Assembly: GCF_022829445.1 (NCBI RefSeq)
Contig: NZ_JAKSXY010000122.1
Span: 496,001 to 560,000 of the forward strand
Source of the DNA: Methylobacterium sp. J-068
GTDB taxonomy: Bacteria > Pseudomonadota > Alphaproteobacteria > Rhizobiales > Beijerinckiaceae
DNA length: 64,000 nucleotides
Direction: 5' to 3'
Shown here: piece after piece, positions 50,453 through 59,755 of the stretch
Layout: the number at the start of each line of letters is the position of its first letter
Position numbering within the stretch: position 1 is the stretch's first letter
Program-made: the position numbers and the translations under genes
Notes under the pieces: generated by a model
Database searches by the model: none
What the model was told of the DNA's origin: nothing
What the model saw: only the letters and a program-made list of their open reading frames with translations

Positions 50453-51166
50453 ATGACACCCACACAAGGACCCGGGGCCGGAGGCGCGCGCCTCGCCGTC
50501 CCGGACACGGATCTCTGCGCCGGCATCGGCCTCGCCTTCGTGGCGGGCTTCGTCGACGCAGCGGCCTTCATCGCCCTGGCGGGTCTGTTCACCGCGCACG
50601 TCACGGGCAACTTCGTGCTGATCGGGGCCGAACTGGTCTCGACCTCCGTCGGCGTCGTCGCCAAGCTCCTCGCCCTGCCGGCCTTCGTGCTCGCGGTGGC
50701 GGCGACCCGCCTGTTCGCCCTGGCGCTGGAGCGGCGCGGGCGGGCGCCCTTGCGCTGGCTCCTCGGCCTGGAAATCCTGCTGCTGGCCGGGTTCGGCCTC
50801 GCCGGCCTCGGCCTGGCGCCGCTCGGCTCGCCCGATGGCGTCAGGGCCGTCTCGGTGGGCATGCTCGGCGTCGCCGCCATGGGGGTGCAGAACGCCATCG
50901 GCCGCCTCGGCCTGCCGCATCTGGCCGCCACCACGGTGATGACCATCAACGTGACCCAGGCGGTGATCGACCTCGTGGATCTCGCGCGCGGCGCCGTGAC
51001 GCCGGATGGACCGGCCCGCATCCGCATGCGCCGGATGCTGCCGGCGGTGCTGGCCTTCGCGGTCGGCGCGCTCGCCGGCGCCTTCGGCGTGGCCGCGTGG
51101 TCGTTCGGCTGCCTCGCGGTTCCAGTCGCGGTGCTCTGCGGCCTGATGCTCCTGCTCGACGCCTGA
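50453..51166 (+). CDS. YoaK-type (DUF1275) membrane protein
   Basis: A 237 aa inner-membrane protein with about six helices. The N-terminal half shows the DUF1275 signature GFVDAAAFIALAGLFTAHVTGNFV, split as GFVDAAAFIALAGLF and TAHVTGNFVLIG; the second half has AAMGVQNAIGRLGLPHLAATTVMT. Function unknown. Confidence 0.85.
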   Translation: MTPTQGPGAGGARLAVPDTDLCAGIGLAFVAGFVDAAAFIALAGLFTAHVTGNFVLIGAELVSTSVGVVAKLLALPAFVLAVAATRLFALALERRGRAPLRWLLGLEILLLAGFGLAGLGLAPLGSPDGVRAVSVGMLGVAAMGVQNAIGRLGLPHLAATTVMTINVTQAVIDLVDLARGAVTPDGPARIRMRRMLPAVLAFAVGALAGAFGVAAWSFGCLAVPVAVLCGLMLLLDA

Positions 51167-53116
51167 TCAGGCGCCGCAGGCGAGCAGCCCGTAGGCGACG
51201 GTGCGGTTCCAAGCCAGTCCCTCGGGCGCGGCGACCGAGCGGACGAGGGGCGTCGCGAGCGGGAAGATCCCGCGATGACCGGGCAGCGCCTGCCCCGCCC
51301 GCAGGGGCACCACGATCCAGGCGGGCGCATCCGGCGCGGCGCAGAGGGTGGCGACCGAGGCCGCCGGCGGATCGTCGGGGCGCCGGGGGCCGGCCGGGTG
51401 GAATGGCGCCCGGTCGATCTCGGAGGCGAGGCCGCCCGCGATCAGGCGGTCGATGCGGGCCGCCCAGTCCAGCGCCAGGGTCCGGGAGAACACGATGCCG
51501 GCGCCCTGGAGGTTGCTGCTCCAGTTCGCGCGCCCGAGCAGCAGCCACGCCTCGGTCTCGCCGTCGAGCCAGAGCACGGCGCCGGGCCGGGCCGCGACGG
51601 CGCGGGCGAGACCGGGCGGCGCCTCGCGCTGCTCGATCCGGCGCGCCTCGGCCGAGCGCTCGTCCCACAATCCCGCGAGCGCGAGGCCGAGGGCGAGCCC
51701 GAGCAGGAGCTTCGGCGCGGGATGCCGGGCGGCCCGCGCCCAGGCGAGCCCTGCGAGCAGCGCCAGGGGCAGGACGAAGGTGAAGTTCCGGATCATGCCG
51801 AGGCCGATCCCAGCGCCCTCGGGCCTCTGCGCGAGGAGCCAGGCGAGGGCCGAGCCTTCGAGGAGCGACCGGCCCAGCACGAACAGGCCGACCAGCGCCC
51901 CGGCGACGCGCACGAGCGATCCGTTCGGCGCGATCCGGCCCCGGCGCGACGCCTCGTGGAGCGCGAGCGCGAGCCCGCCGGCCACGGCCGCGATGGCGAG
52001 GTCGTCCGCGAACACCCAGGCGAGCGCCAGCAGCAGGAGGGTGATCCATCCGCCCGGCGTGTCCCGCAGGCGCGCGGCGCAGAGGCCGAAGGCGGCCGCC
52101 CCCACGACCGCCGTGAGCCAGAGCAGACGCCAGGGCTGGACCTGGACGACGAGGAGCGAGGGCCAGCGGTCGCCGAACAGGGCGGAGACGGCGACGCCGA
52201 GGAGGCCCGCCGCGAGGGCCGCATGGAGGACCCGGCGCGCGCGCGGCCGCACCAGCGTGGCCGCCACGAGGATCGAGGCCGCCTGGACCAGGATCGGCGC
52301 CCAGGCCGCCCCCGGCCAGAAGCCCGGAAAGAGCTCGGCGCAGCGCACGCGCAGGATGGAGGCGACCTCCGGGTCGAGCCCCTGGAGCAGGCGTTCGAAC
52401 AGCGGCACGCCGAGAAGCGCGGCCCCCAGCGCGGCGAGGGGCGGCGCGGCGAGGATCGCGAGCCGTCGCCGGTCTTCGAAGGCGAGGCCGAGGGCGAGGA
52501 CCGCGAGCCCCGCCAGCCCCATGATCGGATGGACGAGGCAGCCGAGGAGCGCCAAGGCGAAGGCGCGCCCGGCATGGCCCGCCAGGAACGCCGCGAGGCC
52601 GGCGAGGATTGCCGCCTCCGCGAGGGTCCGGGGCGTCGCCAGGGCCTCGCCGACGCGGAACACCCCCGGGTGACCGTAGCAGGCCGGGAGGATCACGAGG
52701 CTCGCCAGGACGAGCCAGCGCGCCCTCGTGTCGGCTCCGAGGCCGTACGCCAGGGCGGCGGCAGCGGCGAACCAGGCGCAGAGACCCGCGAGACCGACGG
52801 CCAGCGCCGCCTGCGCGGGGCCAAAGGCTTCGACGAGCCAGCGCAGCGCCAATGGAAAGAGGCTGAAGCGCGACTGTCCGTCCTGCACGAACATCAGGTC
52901 CTGCCCGATCCCGGCCGGATCGAGGTCGGCGAGCGCGCGCCCGACATAGAGGCGCGCATCCCCCTCGATGCCGCGATAGGGATGCATCAGCAGGAACAGG
53001 CCGGCCGCCCCGAGGCCGGGCCAGAGCGCCTCGCGCCACGCTGCCGATCCGCGTGCCGGCGCCTCCGGACCGCGCGACAGGCGTGCCGACTCCCCTGCCC
53101 GCGCGATGGTCGTCAC
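51167..53116 (-). CDS. large polytopic membrane protein (GT-C-like)
   Basis: A roughly 649 aa integral membrane protein with about 13 hydrophobic segments and an early loop LMHPYRGIEGDARLYVGRAL containing acidic residues, as in GT-C fold lipid-linked sugar transferases; the C-terminal 130 residues are soluble (LWLDGETEAWLLLGRANWSS). The start is placed at GTG 53116, nine bases after the stop of the flavoprotein gene; no strong ribosome site, and the coding frame could begin a few codons later. Operon with the mutase-like flavoprotein suggests surface glycan work. Confidence 0.7.
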   Translation of the reverse strand: MTTIARAGESARLSRGPEAPARGSAAWREALWPGLGAAGLFLLMHPYRGIEGDARLYVGRALADLDPAGIGQDLMFVQDGQSRFSLFPLALRWLVEAFGPAQAALAVGLAGLCAWFAAAAALAYGLGADTRARWLVLASLVILPACYGHPGVFRVGEALATPRTLAEAAILAGLAAFLAGHAGRAFALALLGCLVHPIMGLAGLAVLALGLAFEDRRRLAILAAPPLAALGAALLGVPLFERLLQGLDPEVASILRVRCAELFPGFWPGAAWAPILVQAASILVAATLVRPRARRVLHAALAAGLLGVAVSALFGDRWPSLLVVQVQPWRLLWLTAVVGAAAFGLCAARLRDTPGGWITLLLLALAWVFADDLAIAAVAGGLALALHEASRRGRIAPNGSLVRVAGALVGLFVLGRSLLEGSALAWLLAQRPEGAGIGLGMIRNFTFVLPLALLAGLAWARAARHPAPKLLLGLALGLALAGLWDERSAEARRIEQREAPPGLARAVAARPGAVLWLDGETEAWLLLGRANWSSNLQGAGIVFSRTLALDWAARIDRLIAGGLASEIDRAPFHPAGPRRPDDPPAASVATLCAAPDAPAWIVVPLRAGQALPGHRGIFPLATPLVRSVAAPEGLAWNRTVAYGLLACGA

Positions 53117-53124
53117 GCCGGGGC

Positions 53125-54627
53125 TCAGGCGGCCCGGCGCGGAACCAGGCGCTCGCTGGTCAGCGCCCCGGCCGCGCCCGAGACGCCGGCCTCGGTGTAT
53201 TCCGCGTCCTCGTTCACGCACCACGGGTCGTAGCGGCGCTCGCCGGCCAGGATGTTCTCCACGGTCAGCATCGCGGTCATCATCGCGTGGTCCTGGTTGT
53301 TGTACTTGTGCATGCCGTTGCGCCCCACGAGGTGGAGGCTCGGACAGGCGTGCTCCAGGTCGCGCCGGACGGTGGCGACATGCGCCTTGTAGTCCGCGTC
53401 GTAGACCGGATAGGCCTTGGGCTGGCGCACCACGCAGGCATCGACCACGTCCTCGGGCCGGATCAGCCCGATCTGACCGATCTCGCGCTTGGCGAGCGCG
53501 ATCAGCTCCGCGTCGGACGCGGTCCAGAGGCCATCCCCCTCGAAGCAGAAATATTCGAGCCCCAGGCAGGTATGGTCCGCGTGCGGCACCATCTCGGGCG
53601 ACCACGAGCGGAAGTTCTGCACCCGCCCGACCTGCACCGAGGGATCGTGGATGTAGATCCAGTTGTCGGGGAAGTCCTTGTTGGTGCGGGCGATCAGCGC
53701 CACGGTGAGGAAGTCGCGGTACTGGAGCGCGCGCGCCTGGAAGGTGCTGATCGGGCTCGGCGTGATCGCGCCGACGAGTTCGCGCAGCGGCGCCGACGAG
53801 ATCACGTTGCGGGCCGTGAAGGTCTCGCGGGTGCCGTCGCCGCCCTTGGCGGTCACGGTCCAGAGCCCGGTGCGCGCCTCGTAGTGCAGGCCGTCCACGC
53901 CCCGGTCGAGGTGCAGGCGTCCGCCGAGCGCCGTCATCCGGGCGGCCGCGGCCTCCCACATCATGCCCGGCCCCTTGCGGGGGTAGCGGAACGATTCGAT
54001 CAGCGTCTTGATCACGGGCTCGCCCGCGCGGGGGCTTTTGCGCAGGCCGAGCGAGCGCACCAGCGCGTCCCGGATCGCCGCGCCGAGGTCGAGGCCGTTG
54101 ATGCGCTGGGCCGCCCAATCCGCCGAGATGTCATCGCACGACATGCCCCAGACCTTCTCGGTATAGGTCTTGAAGAAGATCGAGAACAGGCGCTCGCCGA
54201 AGCGGTTGCGGACCCAGTCGTGGAAGCTCTTCGGCTCGGCGATGGGCCGCGCCCGGGCATAGAGGTAGGAGGCGACGCAGGCCGCGCTCTCGATCAGGCC
54301 GAGGTTGCGCAGGGCCTCGAAGGCCTTCAGCGGATAGGCGTAGTACCGCCCCTTGTAGAAGATCCGCGACAGGCGCGGCCGCTCGATGAAATCGTCGGGC
54401 AGCATCTCGTCCCAGAGGTCGACCACCGCCTTCGACTTCGAGAAGAAGCGGTGGCCGCCGATGTCGAACAGGTAGCCGTTGTGGGACACGGTCCGGCTGA
54501 TGCCGCCGACCTGGACCGGATCGCGCTCGAGCACCGTCACGGAACGCCCCGCCTTCGCCAACAGGTAGGCGGCGGTGAGGCCGGCCGGGCCGGCGCCGAT
54601 CACGAGCGTTTCCGTATGGTGGCTCAT
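53125..54627 (-). CDS. FAD-dependent UDP-galactopyranose-mutase-like protein
   Basis: A 500 aa flavoprotein: Rossmann motif VIGAGPAGLTAAYLLAKAG at about 9-27 with VLERDPVQVGGISR, then GYLFDIGGHRFFSKSK and a long amine-oxidase/mutase-like body with DNWIYIHDP and the C-terminal FAD segment LHLVGRNGMHKYNNQDHAMMT. Proteins with GGHRFFSK and NGMHKYNNQDH form a group often listed as NAD(P)/FAD-dependent oxidoreductase or UDP-GALP mutase-like and found in glycan loci. Overall operon with the membrane GT-C-like protein. Confidence 0.8.
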   Translation of the reverse strand: MSHHTETLVIGAGPAGLTAAYLLAKAGRSVTVLERDPVQVGGISRTVSHNGYLFDIGGHRFFSKSKAVVDLWDEMLPDDFIERPRLSRIFYKGRYYAYPLKAFEALRNLGLIESAACVASYLYARARPIAEPKSFHDWVRNRFGERLFSIFFKTYTEKVWGMSCDDISADWAAQRINGLDLGAAIRDALVRSLGLRKSPRAGEPVIKTLIESFRYPRKGPGMMWEAAAARMTALGGRLHLDRGVDGLHYEARTGLWTVTAKGGDGTRETFTARNVISSAPLRELVGAITPSPISTFQARALQYRDFLTVALIARTNKDFPDNWIYIHDPSVQVGRVQNFRSWSPEMVPHADHTCLGLEYFCFEGDGLWTASDAELIALAKREIGQIGLIRPEDVVDACVVRQPKAYPVYDADYKAHVATVRRDLEHACPSLHLVGRNGMHKYNNQDHAMMTAMLTVENILAGERRYDPWCVNEDAEYTEAGVSGAAGALTSERLVPRRAA

Positions 54628-54847
54628 CGGGCGGGAACTCTCGGGTAACCGAAGGGCGAAGTTGCCCGGTTTTAAGCCTGCCCCGGTTAAGGAAGCCCTC
54701 GTCTCGCCCGCGCCACCGCGCGGAGGCCCCGTCCCGCCCGGCCGCTCCGGGCGCCCGAATCGTCCGGCCGGTGCAGATGGCCCATGTCGAAAGCGACCGC
54801 CCGGCCCTAGGTTGATCGGAGCCGTCCCTTCCGGAGCCCGCACCCGC

Positions 54848-55786
54848 ATGCCCCCTTCCTCCCGCATGCCCCCGTCCCGACGCACCGTCCTGGCCGGTGC
54901 CGCCCTCCTTCCCCTGGCGGTGCCCCTCCTCGGAGCCGGGCCCGCCCGCGCGCAAGCCGATCGCCTGTTGCGCCGCCCGATCCCATCCTCCGGCGAGACC
55001 CTGCCCGTCCTGGGCATCGGCACCTCGCGCCGCTACGAGGTCGAGCCGACCCCGGAGAAGGTCGCGCCCCTGCGCGAGGCGGTGCAGCGCTTCGTCGCCC
55101 TCGGCGGTTCCGTGATCGACACCGCCCCGAGCTACGGCACGGCCGAGGACGTCCTCGGCCTCATCCTGCAGGACGGCCTGCGCGAAAAGGTGTTCCTGTG
55201 CAGCAAGGTCGGGACGCCCGGCCGCGAGGGCGGGGCCGCCGAGATCGCGCGCTCCTTCAAGCGCCTGAACACCGCGACGATCGACCTGATCGCCGTCCAC
55301 AACCTGATCGACCCGACCGCCAACCTCGCGACCCTGCGGGACCTCAAGGCACAGGGGAAGATCCGCTATCTCGGCGTCACGGTCTGGCGCGACGGGCAGT
55401 TCGCCGATCTCGAAGCCCTGATGCGGCGCGAGACGCTCGATTTCATCCAGGTGAACTACGCCATGGACGACCGGCTCGCCGCCGAGCGGATCCTGCCGCT
55501 CGCGGCCGAGCGCGGCATGGCCGTGATGGTGAACGTCCCCTTCGGCCGCGACCGCCTGCTGAAGGCGGTGCAGGGGCGCGAATTGCCCGCCTGGGCCGCG
55601 GAGTTCGACTGTGCGAGCTGGCCGCAATTCTTCCTGAAGTACGTGCTCGCGCACGATGCCGTGACCTGCCCGATCCCCGGCATGGCCAAGGCGGCCTATG
55701 TCGAGGACAACCTCGGAGCCGCGCGCGGCCGCATGCCCGACGCCGCTCAGCGTACCCGGATGGAGGCCCTCGTCGATGCACTCTGA
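54848..55786 (+). CDS. Tat-exported aldo/keto reductase
   Basis: A 312 aa protein. A twin-arginine signal (PSRRTVLAGAALLPLAVPLL, cut near AQA) precedes an AKR barrel: LPVLGIGTSRRYEV, GGSVIDTAPSYGTAEDVLG with the catalytic Asp-Tyr of the family, KVFLCSKVGTP with the Lys, and DLIAVHNLIDP with the His. Substrate unknown; periplasmic AKRs are uncommon. It overlaps the next gene by 11 bases. Confidence 0.85.
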   Translation: MPPSSRMPPSRRTVLAGAALLPLAVPLLGAGPARAQADRLLRRPIPSSGETLPVLGIGTSRRYEVEPTPEKVAPLREAVQRFVALGGSVIDTAPSYGTAEDVLGLILQDGLREKVFLCSKVGTPGREGGAAEIARSFKRLNTATIDLIAVHNLIDPTANLATLRDLKAQGKIRYLGVTVWRDGQFADLEALMRRETLDFIQVNYAMDDRLAAERILPLAAERGMAVMVNVPFGRDRLLKAVQGRELPAWAAEFDCASWPQFFLKYVLAHDAVTCPIPGMAKAAYVEDNLGAARGRMPDAAQRTRMEALVDAL

Positions 55787-56507
55787 GACCATGTCCCGCC
55801 GCGCGATCCTCGCGCTCGCCGCCTCCGCCGCGCTCGTCTCGGCCGTGCCGGCCTGGGCGCAAACCGCGCCGCAACCGGCCCGGATCGGCGTCATCGGCGC
55901 CGGCAACATCGGCAGCACCATCGGGGGCCTCTGGGCCAAGGCCGGGCACGAGGTGATGCTCTCCTCCCGCCACCCCGAGACGCTGAAGGGTCTCGTCGAG
56001 GGGCTCGGCCCCAAGGCCCGCGCCGGCACGCCGGCCGAGGCCATCGCCTTCGGCGACGTGATCCTCATCGCCGTGCCCTACAAGGCCTATCCGCAGCTCG
56101 CACAGGATTACGGCGCCGCCCTGAAGGGCAAGATCGTCATCGACGCCGGCAACGCGACGCAGGCCCGCGACGGCGAGGTCTACGGCGAGGTGCAGGCGAG
56201 CGGGATCGCGGCGGTCTCGGCCAAGTATCTCGCCGGCGCCCGGATCGTGCGCGGCTTCAACGCGGCGAACTACAAGCTCTTCGCCAAGAACGCCGCCCAG
56301 CGCGAGGGCGGGCGGATGGCCATCCCGATCGCGGGCGACGATCCGCGGGCCCTGGCGGCGGTCTCCAAGCTCGTGAGCGATGCCGGCTTCGATCCGGTGG
56401 TCGTCGGACCGCTGGCGAAAGCGGACAGCTTCGCCATGGGCTCGCCCGGCTTCGGCCTCGACCTCACCGCCCCGGAACTCGCCACGCGCCTCGGTGTGGC
56501 GCGTTGA
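55776..56507 (+). CDS. exported NADP-binding (F420-type) oxidoreductase-like protein
   Basis: A 243 aa protein (238 if starting at ATG 55791). A Tat-like signal MSRRAILALAASAALVSAVP leads to the NAD(P)-binding fold RIGVIGAGNIGSTIGGLWAK with SSRHPETLKGLV for the phosphate side. The body matches the F420-dependent NADP reductase-like family (DVILIAVPYKAYPQ, DAGNATQARDG, RGFNAANYKLF). GGAGG lies 9 bases before ATG 55776. Probably co-translated with the AKR gene upstream. Confidence 0.8.
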   Translation: MHSETMSRRAILALAASAALVSAVPAWAQTAPQPARIGVIGAGNIGSTIGGLWAKAGHEVMLSSRHPETLKGLVEGLGPKARAGTPAEAIAFGDVILIAVPYKAYPQLAQDYGAALKGKIVIDAGNATQARDGEVYGEVQASGIAAVSAKYLAGARIVRGFNAANYKLFAKNAAQREGGRMAIPIAGDDPRALAAVSKLVSDAGFDPVVVGPLAKADSFAMGSPGFGLDLTAPELATRLGVAR

Positions 56508-57847
56508 GCCGCGAGGCCGGGGTGGCCGCGCCGCAGCCGGAGCGCGCGGCGGGGGGCGGGGCATCCTCCTGGCTCGAGCGCCTCGTGGACGTCCGGCCGG
56601 GTGAGGCGCCGGCCCTGGCCTGGTCCTGGGCCTACATCTTCTCGATCCTGGCCGCCTATTACGTTCTGCGCCCGATCCGCGACCAGATGGGGGTCGCGGG
56701 CGGCATCGAGAACCTGCCCTGGCTCTTCACCGGCACGCTGGTGGGGATGCTCGCCCTGAACGTGCCGTTCGCCTGGCTGGTCAAGACATTGCCGCGCGCC
56801 CGGTTCGTGCCGCTGACCTACCGGTTCTTCGCCGCCAACATCCTCCTGTTCGCCGCCGGCCTCTACCTCGCGGGGCCGGAGGGCGACGTCTGGATCGGCC
56901 GGGCCTTCTTCATCTGGCTGTCGATCTTCAACCTGTTCGTGGTCTCGGTGTTCTGGGCCACCATCGTCGACGTGTTCTCCACCGAGCAGGGCAAGCGCCT
57001 GTTCGGCTTCATCGCGGCGGGCGCCACGCTCGGCGCCATCGCGGGCTCGGCCACGACCGCGATCCTCGCGCGCGACGTGCCGACCTGGGCGCTCCTCGTC
57101 GGCGCGGCCCTGCTGCTGGAAGTGGCGGTGTTCAGCATGCGCGGCCTCGCGCGCCTGTCCGATCGCCTGCGTCAGGCGCCCGCCGCCGGCGACGCCACGC
57201 CGGCGGAGGCGATCGGCGGCAGCGCCTTCGCGGGCATCACCCGCACCTTCCGCTCGCCCTACCTCCTCAACATCAGCCTGTTCCTGCTGCTGTTCTCCGT
57301 GACCTCGACCTTCCTGTATTTCGAGCAGGCCGGCATCGCGAAGCGCAGCTTCCCCGATCGCGGCGCGCAGACGGCCTTCTTCGCGAGCGTGGACCTGCTC
57401 GTGAACCTGCTGACGCTCGGGGTGCAGTTCTTCCTCACGGGGCGGATCGTGCGGCGCATCGGCGTCGGCCCGGCGCTGGCCCTGCTGCCGGCCGCGAGCA
57501 TCCTGGGCTTCGCCGCCCTCGCGGTGTCGCCCACCATCACCGCCATCGTGGTGTTCCAGGTCCTGCGCCGGGCCGGCAACTTCGCCATCGCCCGGCCGAT
57601 CCGCGAGGTGCTGTTCACCGTCGTGCCGCGCGAGGACCGCTACAAGGCCAAGAACTTCATCGACACGGTGGTCTATCGCACCGGCGACCAGCTCGGCGCG
57701 TGGTCCTTCGCGGGCATCGCCGCGCTGGGGCTCGGCTCGACGGCGGTGGCCGTGACCGCCGTGCCCCTCTCGATCGCCTGGCTCCTGAACAGCCTCTGGC
57801 TCGGCCGCCGGCAGGAGGAGCGTCAGGCGTCGCAACCGGACGGTTAG
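56504..57847 (+). CDS. NTP/NDP exchange transporter-like membrane protein
   Basis: A 447 aa carrier with 12 predicted helices. The opening segment AYIFSILAAYYVLRPIRDQM and ENLPWLFTGTLVGMLALNV match the ATP:ADP antiporter-like (TLC/AAA) superfamily as annotated in free-living proteobacteria; SIFNLFVVSVFWATIVDVFS and GKRLFGFIAAGATLGAIAG are further family blocks. Unlike parasites, a free-living cell would not import ATP, so the substrate is open. Starts at TTG 56504, overlapping the previous TGA (TTGA). Confidence 0.8.
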   Translation: MSREAGVAAPQPERAAGGGASSWLERLVDVRPGEAPALAWSWAYIFSILAAYYVLRPIRDQMGVAGGIENLPWLFTGTLVGMLALNVPFAWLVKTLPRARFVPLTYRFFAANILLFAAGLYLAGPEGDVWIGRAFFIWLSIFNLFVVSVFWATIVDVFSTEQGKRLFGFIAAGATLGAIAGSATTAILARDVPTWALLVGAALLLEVAVFSMRGLARLSDRLRQAPAAGDATPAEAIGGSAFAGITRTFRSPYLLNISLFLLLFSVTSTFLYFEQAGIAKRSFPDRGAQTAFFASVDLLVNLLTLGVQFFLTGRIVRRIGVGPALALLPAASILGFAALAVSPTITAIVVFQVLRRAGNFAIARPIREVLFTVVPREDRYKAKNFIDTVVYRTGDQLGAWSFAGIAALGLGSTAVAVTAVPLSIAWLLNSLWLGRRQEERQASQPDG

Positions 57848-57854
57848 GCGCGCC

Positions 57855-57887
57855 GCGCGCGATGCCCCGATCGAGGCCATCGCGCGC
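57855..57887. terminator. hairpin between convergent genes
   Basis: GCGCGCGATG / CATCGCGCGC (57855-57864 and 57878-57887), 10-bp stem, 13-base loop. Lies between the transporter stop and the transpeptidase stop. Confidence 0.6.
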
Positions 57888-57964
57888 TGGAAGGAGCGGC
57901 CTCGAAGTCCCGGACGATGCGGGCGTCGCGGCCGCCGATCGACGCCCGCGCGACGCGCCTGTTC

Positions 57965-59014
57965 TCAGCCGCCCGCGACCACGACGAGGCGCTGGATCTC
58001 GCCGCGCAGATACGCCTGCAGGAACTTGTCGTAGTCCTTGAATGAGACGCAGCCGTTCGAGGCTCCGCTCGCCCCGAGCATGTAGGTATGGGCGAGCAGG
58101 CCGACCCGGCCATGCACCGCCTCCGGTCCCCCCACGGGATGGAGGCGCAGGGCGCGCACCCCGTGGAAGGGCTGCTCGCGCTCGCTGATGTCGTAGGTGC
58201 CGACCGGGGTCGGGCCCTTCATGCGCACATGCACGTGGCCGGGATCGTCCATGCTCGCGCCGAGGCCCGAATGAGCCTCGAGCTTCTCGCCGTTCGGAAG
58301 CGTCACCACCTTGGCGCGGATGTCGTAGACCGCGACGCCGCCGCCCGGCACGACGTTGAGGGCCCGGCGGAAGACGTTCTCGACGGGCTTGGTCTCCAGG
58401 GCCGCGTAGGCCAGCCGGGGCGGCTCCGCCCGCTCGATGCCGAACAGCTTCTCGACAAAGGAGCGATCGTCCTCCGGGGGCGGGGGCGCGGCCGACACGC
58501 GGGGCGCCCGGCGCGCCACGGCGCGGTAATCGGTGGCGGCGGAGCGGCCGGAACGAAACTCTGGCGGACGCGGCACCGGCAGGGGCACGAGCCGCGATGC
58601 GAGGACGGCCGGCGCGGGGGCCGAGGGCGGGGGGGCGTCGGCCGGGACCGCAGGATCGGGCGCGGCCGCGTAGGTTGCGGTTTCCGACGGCGAAACCGGC
58701 GCCTCGGCCCGCTCCGCGCCGGGGGATTCATCGGGGGGCGTCGCGGCGACGTCGGGGGCCGTCGCGGCCATTTCGGACGGTGCCGCGCTCTCTGAGGCCT
58801 CGGAGCCGGCGGCCCGCGACGTCGCCGCGGCCGCGTCCAGCGGCGTGGGTGACGGAAGCGGGGCGGGGGGCCGGGACCAGGGGGTGATCCCGGTCACGGC
58901 AGTATATAGAAGACCGCCGCCGAGAATGAGCGCCGCCGCCAGGACGCCTCGCCCGGGACGCCGTGCCCGCCCCGTCGTGAGTTCGTGGGTGTCCGCATCC
59001 ATCGTCACCGCCAT
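57965..59014 (-). CDS. DUF2778 L,D-transpeptidase-like (Tlde1-type) protein
   Basis: A 349 aa protein with an N-terminal membrane anchor (GVLAAALILGGGLLYTAVTG), a roughly 150-residue Ala/Pro/Ser-rich spacer to about 190, and a C-terminal DUF2778 domain. The catalytic region shows GLLAHTYMLGASGASNGCVSF with His and Cys in the order of an L,D-transpeptidase-like fold. DUF2778 includes the type VI effector Tlde1 and also chromosomal cell-wall enzymes of Rhizobiales. The long anchored stalk argues for a resident periplasmic enzyme. Start ATG 59014; ATG 59041 is in frame. Confidence 0.8.
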   Translation of the reverse strand: MAVTMDADTHELTTGRARRPGRGVLAAALILGGGLLYTAVTGITPWSRPPAPLPSPTPLDAAAATSRAAGSEASESAAPSEMAATAPDVAATPPDESPGAERAEAPVSPSETATYAAAPDPAVPADAPPPSAPAPAVLASRLVPLPVPRPPEFRSGRSAATDYRAVARRAPRVSAAPPPPEDDRSFVEKLFGIERAEPPRLAYAALETKPVENVFRRALNVVPGGGVAVYDIRAKVVTLPNGEKLEAHSGLGASMDDPGHVHVRMKGPTPVGTYDISEREQPFHGVRALRLHPVGGPEAVHGRVGLLAHTYMLGASGASNGCVSFKDYDKFLQAYLRGEIQRLVVVAGG

Positions 59015-59350
59015 CCGTCGTTCCGGGCCGGCCCTGTCCACCGCGCGATCGGATGCGCGGGCGACGGATTCGAAAGTATTGGACCGTCACGAATGGCATC
59101 CCATCCGAGGGGGTCGGCATTTCTGTGGCCGGATTGCGCCGACATTGGGCGCTATTCAAATCCGACCATGCCTCATCTCCGAAACCATCAACTCATCGAC
59201 ACGCGAAGACCACCCTCCTTCGACGTGTTGCCGTCCGTCCCGCGCCGAACATCGCGCACGATGGCGTTCGACACGACGAATCGCCCGCCAGGCATTTCCT
59301 GCGTAGCCCCGTCCGTGCCATGGTCCTGGCGGAAAAGGAGGCGCGGTTCG
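59015..59350. other. divergent promoter region
   Basis: About 335 bases between the transpeptidase gene and the cupin gene. Nothing beyond short open frames; a good AGGAGG at 59336-59341 belongs to the cupin. Confidence 0.4.
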
Positions 59351-59755
59351 ATGCTGCGACGGTTCGCAATTCTGGGGCTCGCGGTCGCCTGCGCGGCGAG
59401 CGGCATCGCCGCCGCGGGCGCGGCGGCGGCGCAGGAGATCCGACGGACGGAACTCGGCCGCGCGCCGGTGTCGGGCGACGACACCCGCGAGATCATCATG
59501 CAACTCGTCGAGTTCCCGCCGGGCGCGACCTCGCCGCGCCACGTCCACAACGGCGAGGAGAGCTTCTACGTGATCGAGGGCGGCACCGTGCAGGTGCCCG
59601 GCAAGGAGCCCCGGGAGCGCCCGGCGGGCGAGCGCGGCATCAATCCGCGCGGGTTGGCGCATGCCGGCTACACGGTGGTCGGGGACCGGACGATCAAGAT
59701 CCTGTCGGTCTACGTCGTCGACAAGGGCAAGCCCTTGCAGGAGCCGGCACCTTGA
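59351..59755 (+). CDS. exported cupin protein
   Basis: A 134 aa cupin with a signal peptide (AILGLAVACAASGIAAAGAA). The beta-barrel metal site is HVHNGEESFYVIEGG (cupin motif 1, His-x-His-xn-Glu) with the second motif GLAHAGYTV. Small periplasmic cupins of this kind are of unknown substrate. ATG 59351 has AGGAGG 10 bases upstream; the frame is open further upstream but non-coding. Confidence 0.85.
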   Translation: MLRRFAILGLAVACAASGIAAAGAAAAQEIRRTELGRAPVSGDDTREIIMQLVEFPPGATSPRHVHNGEESFYVIEGGTVQVPGKEPRERPAGERGINPRGLAHAGYTVVGDRTIKILSVYVVDKGKPLQEPAP

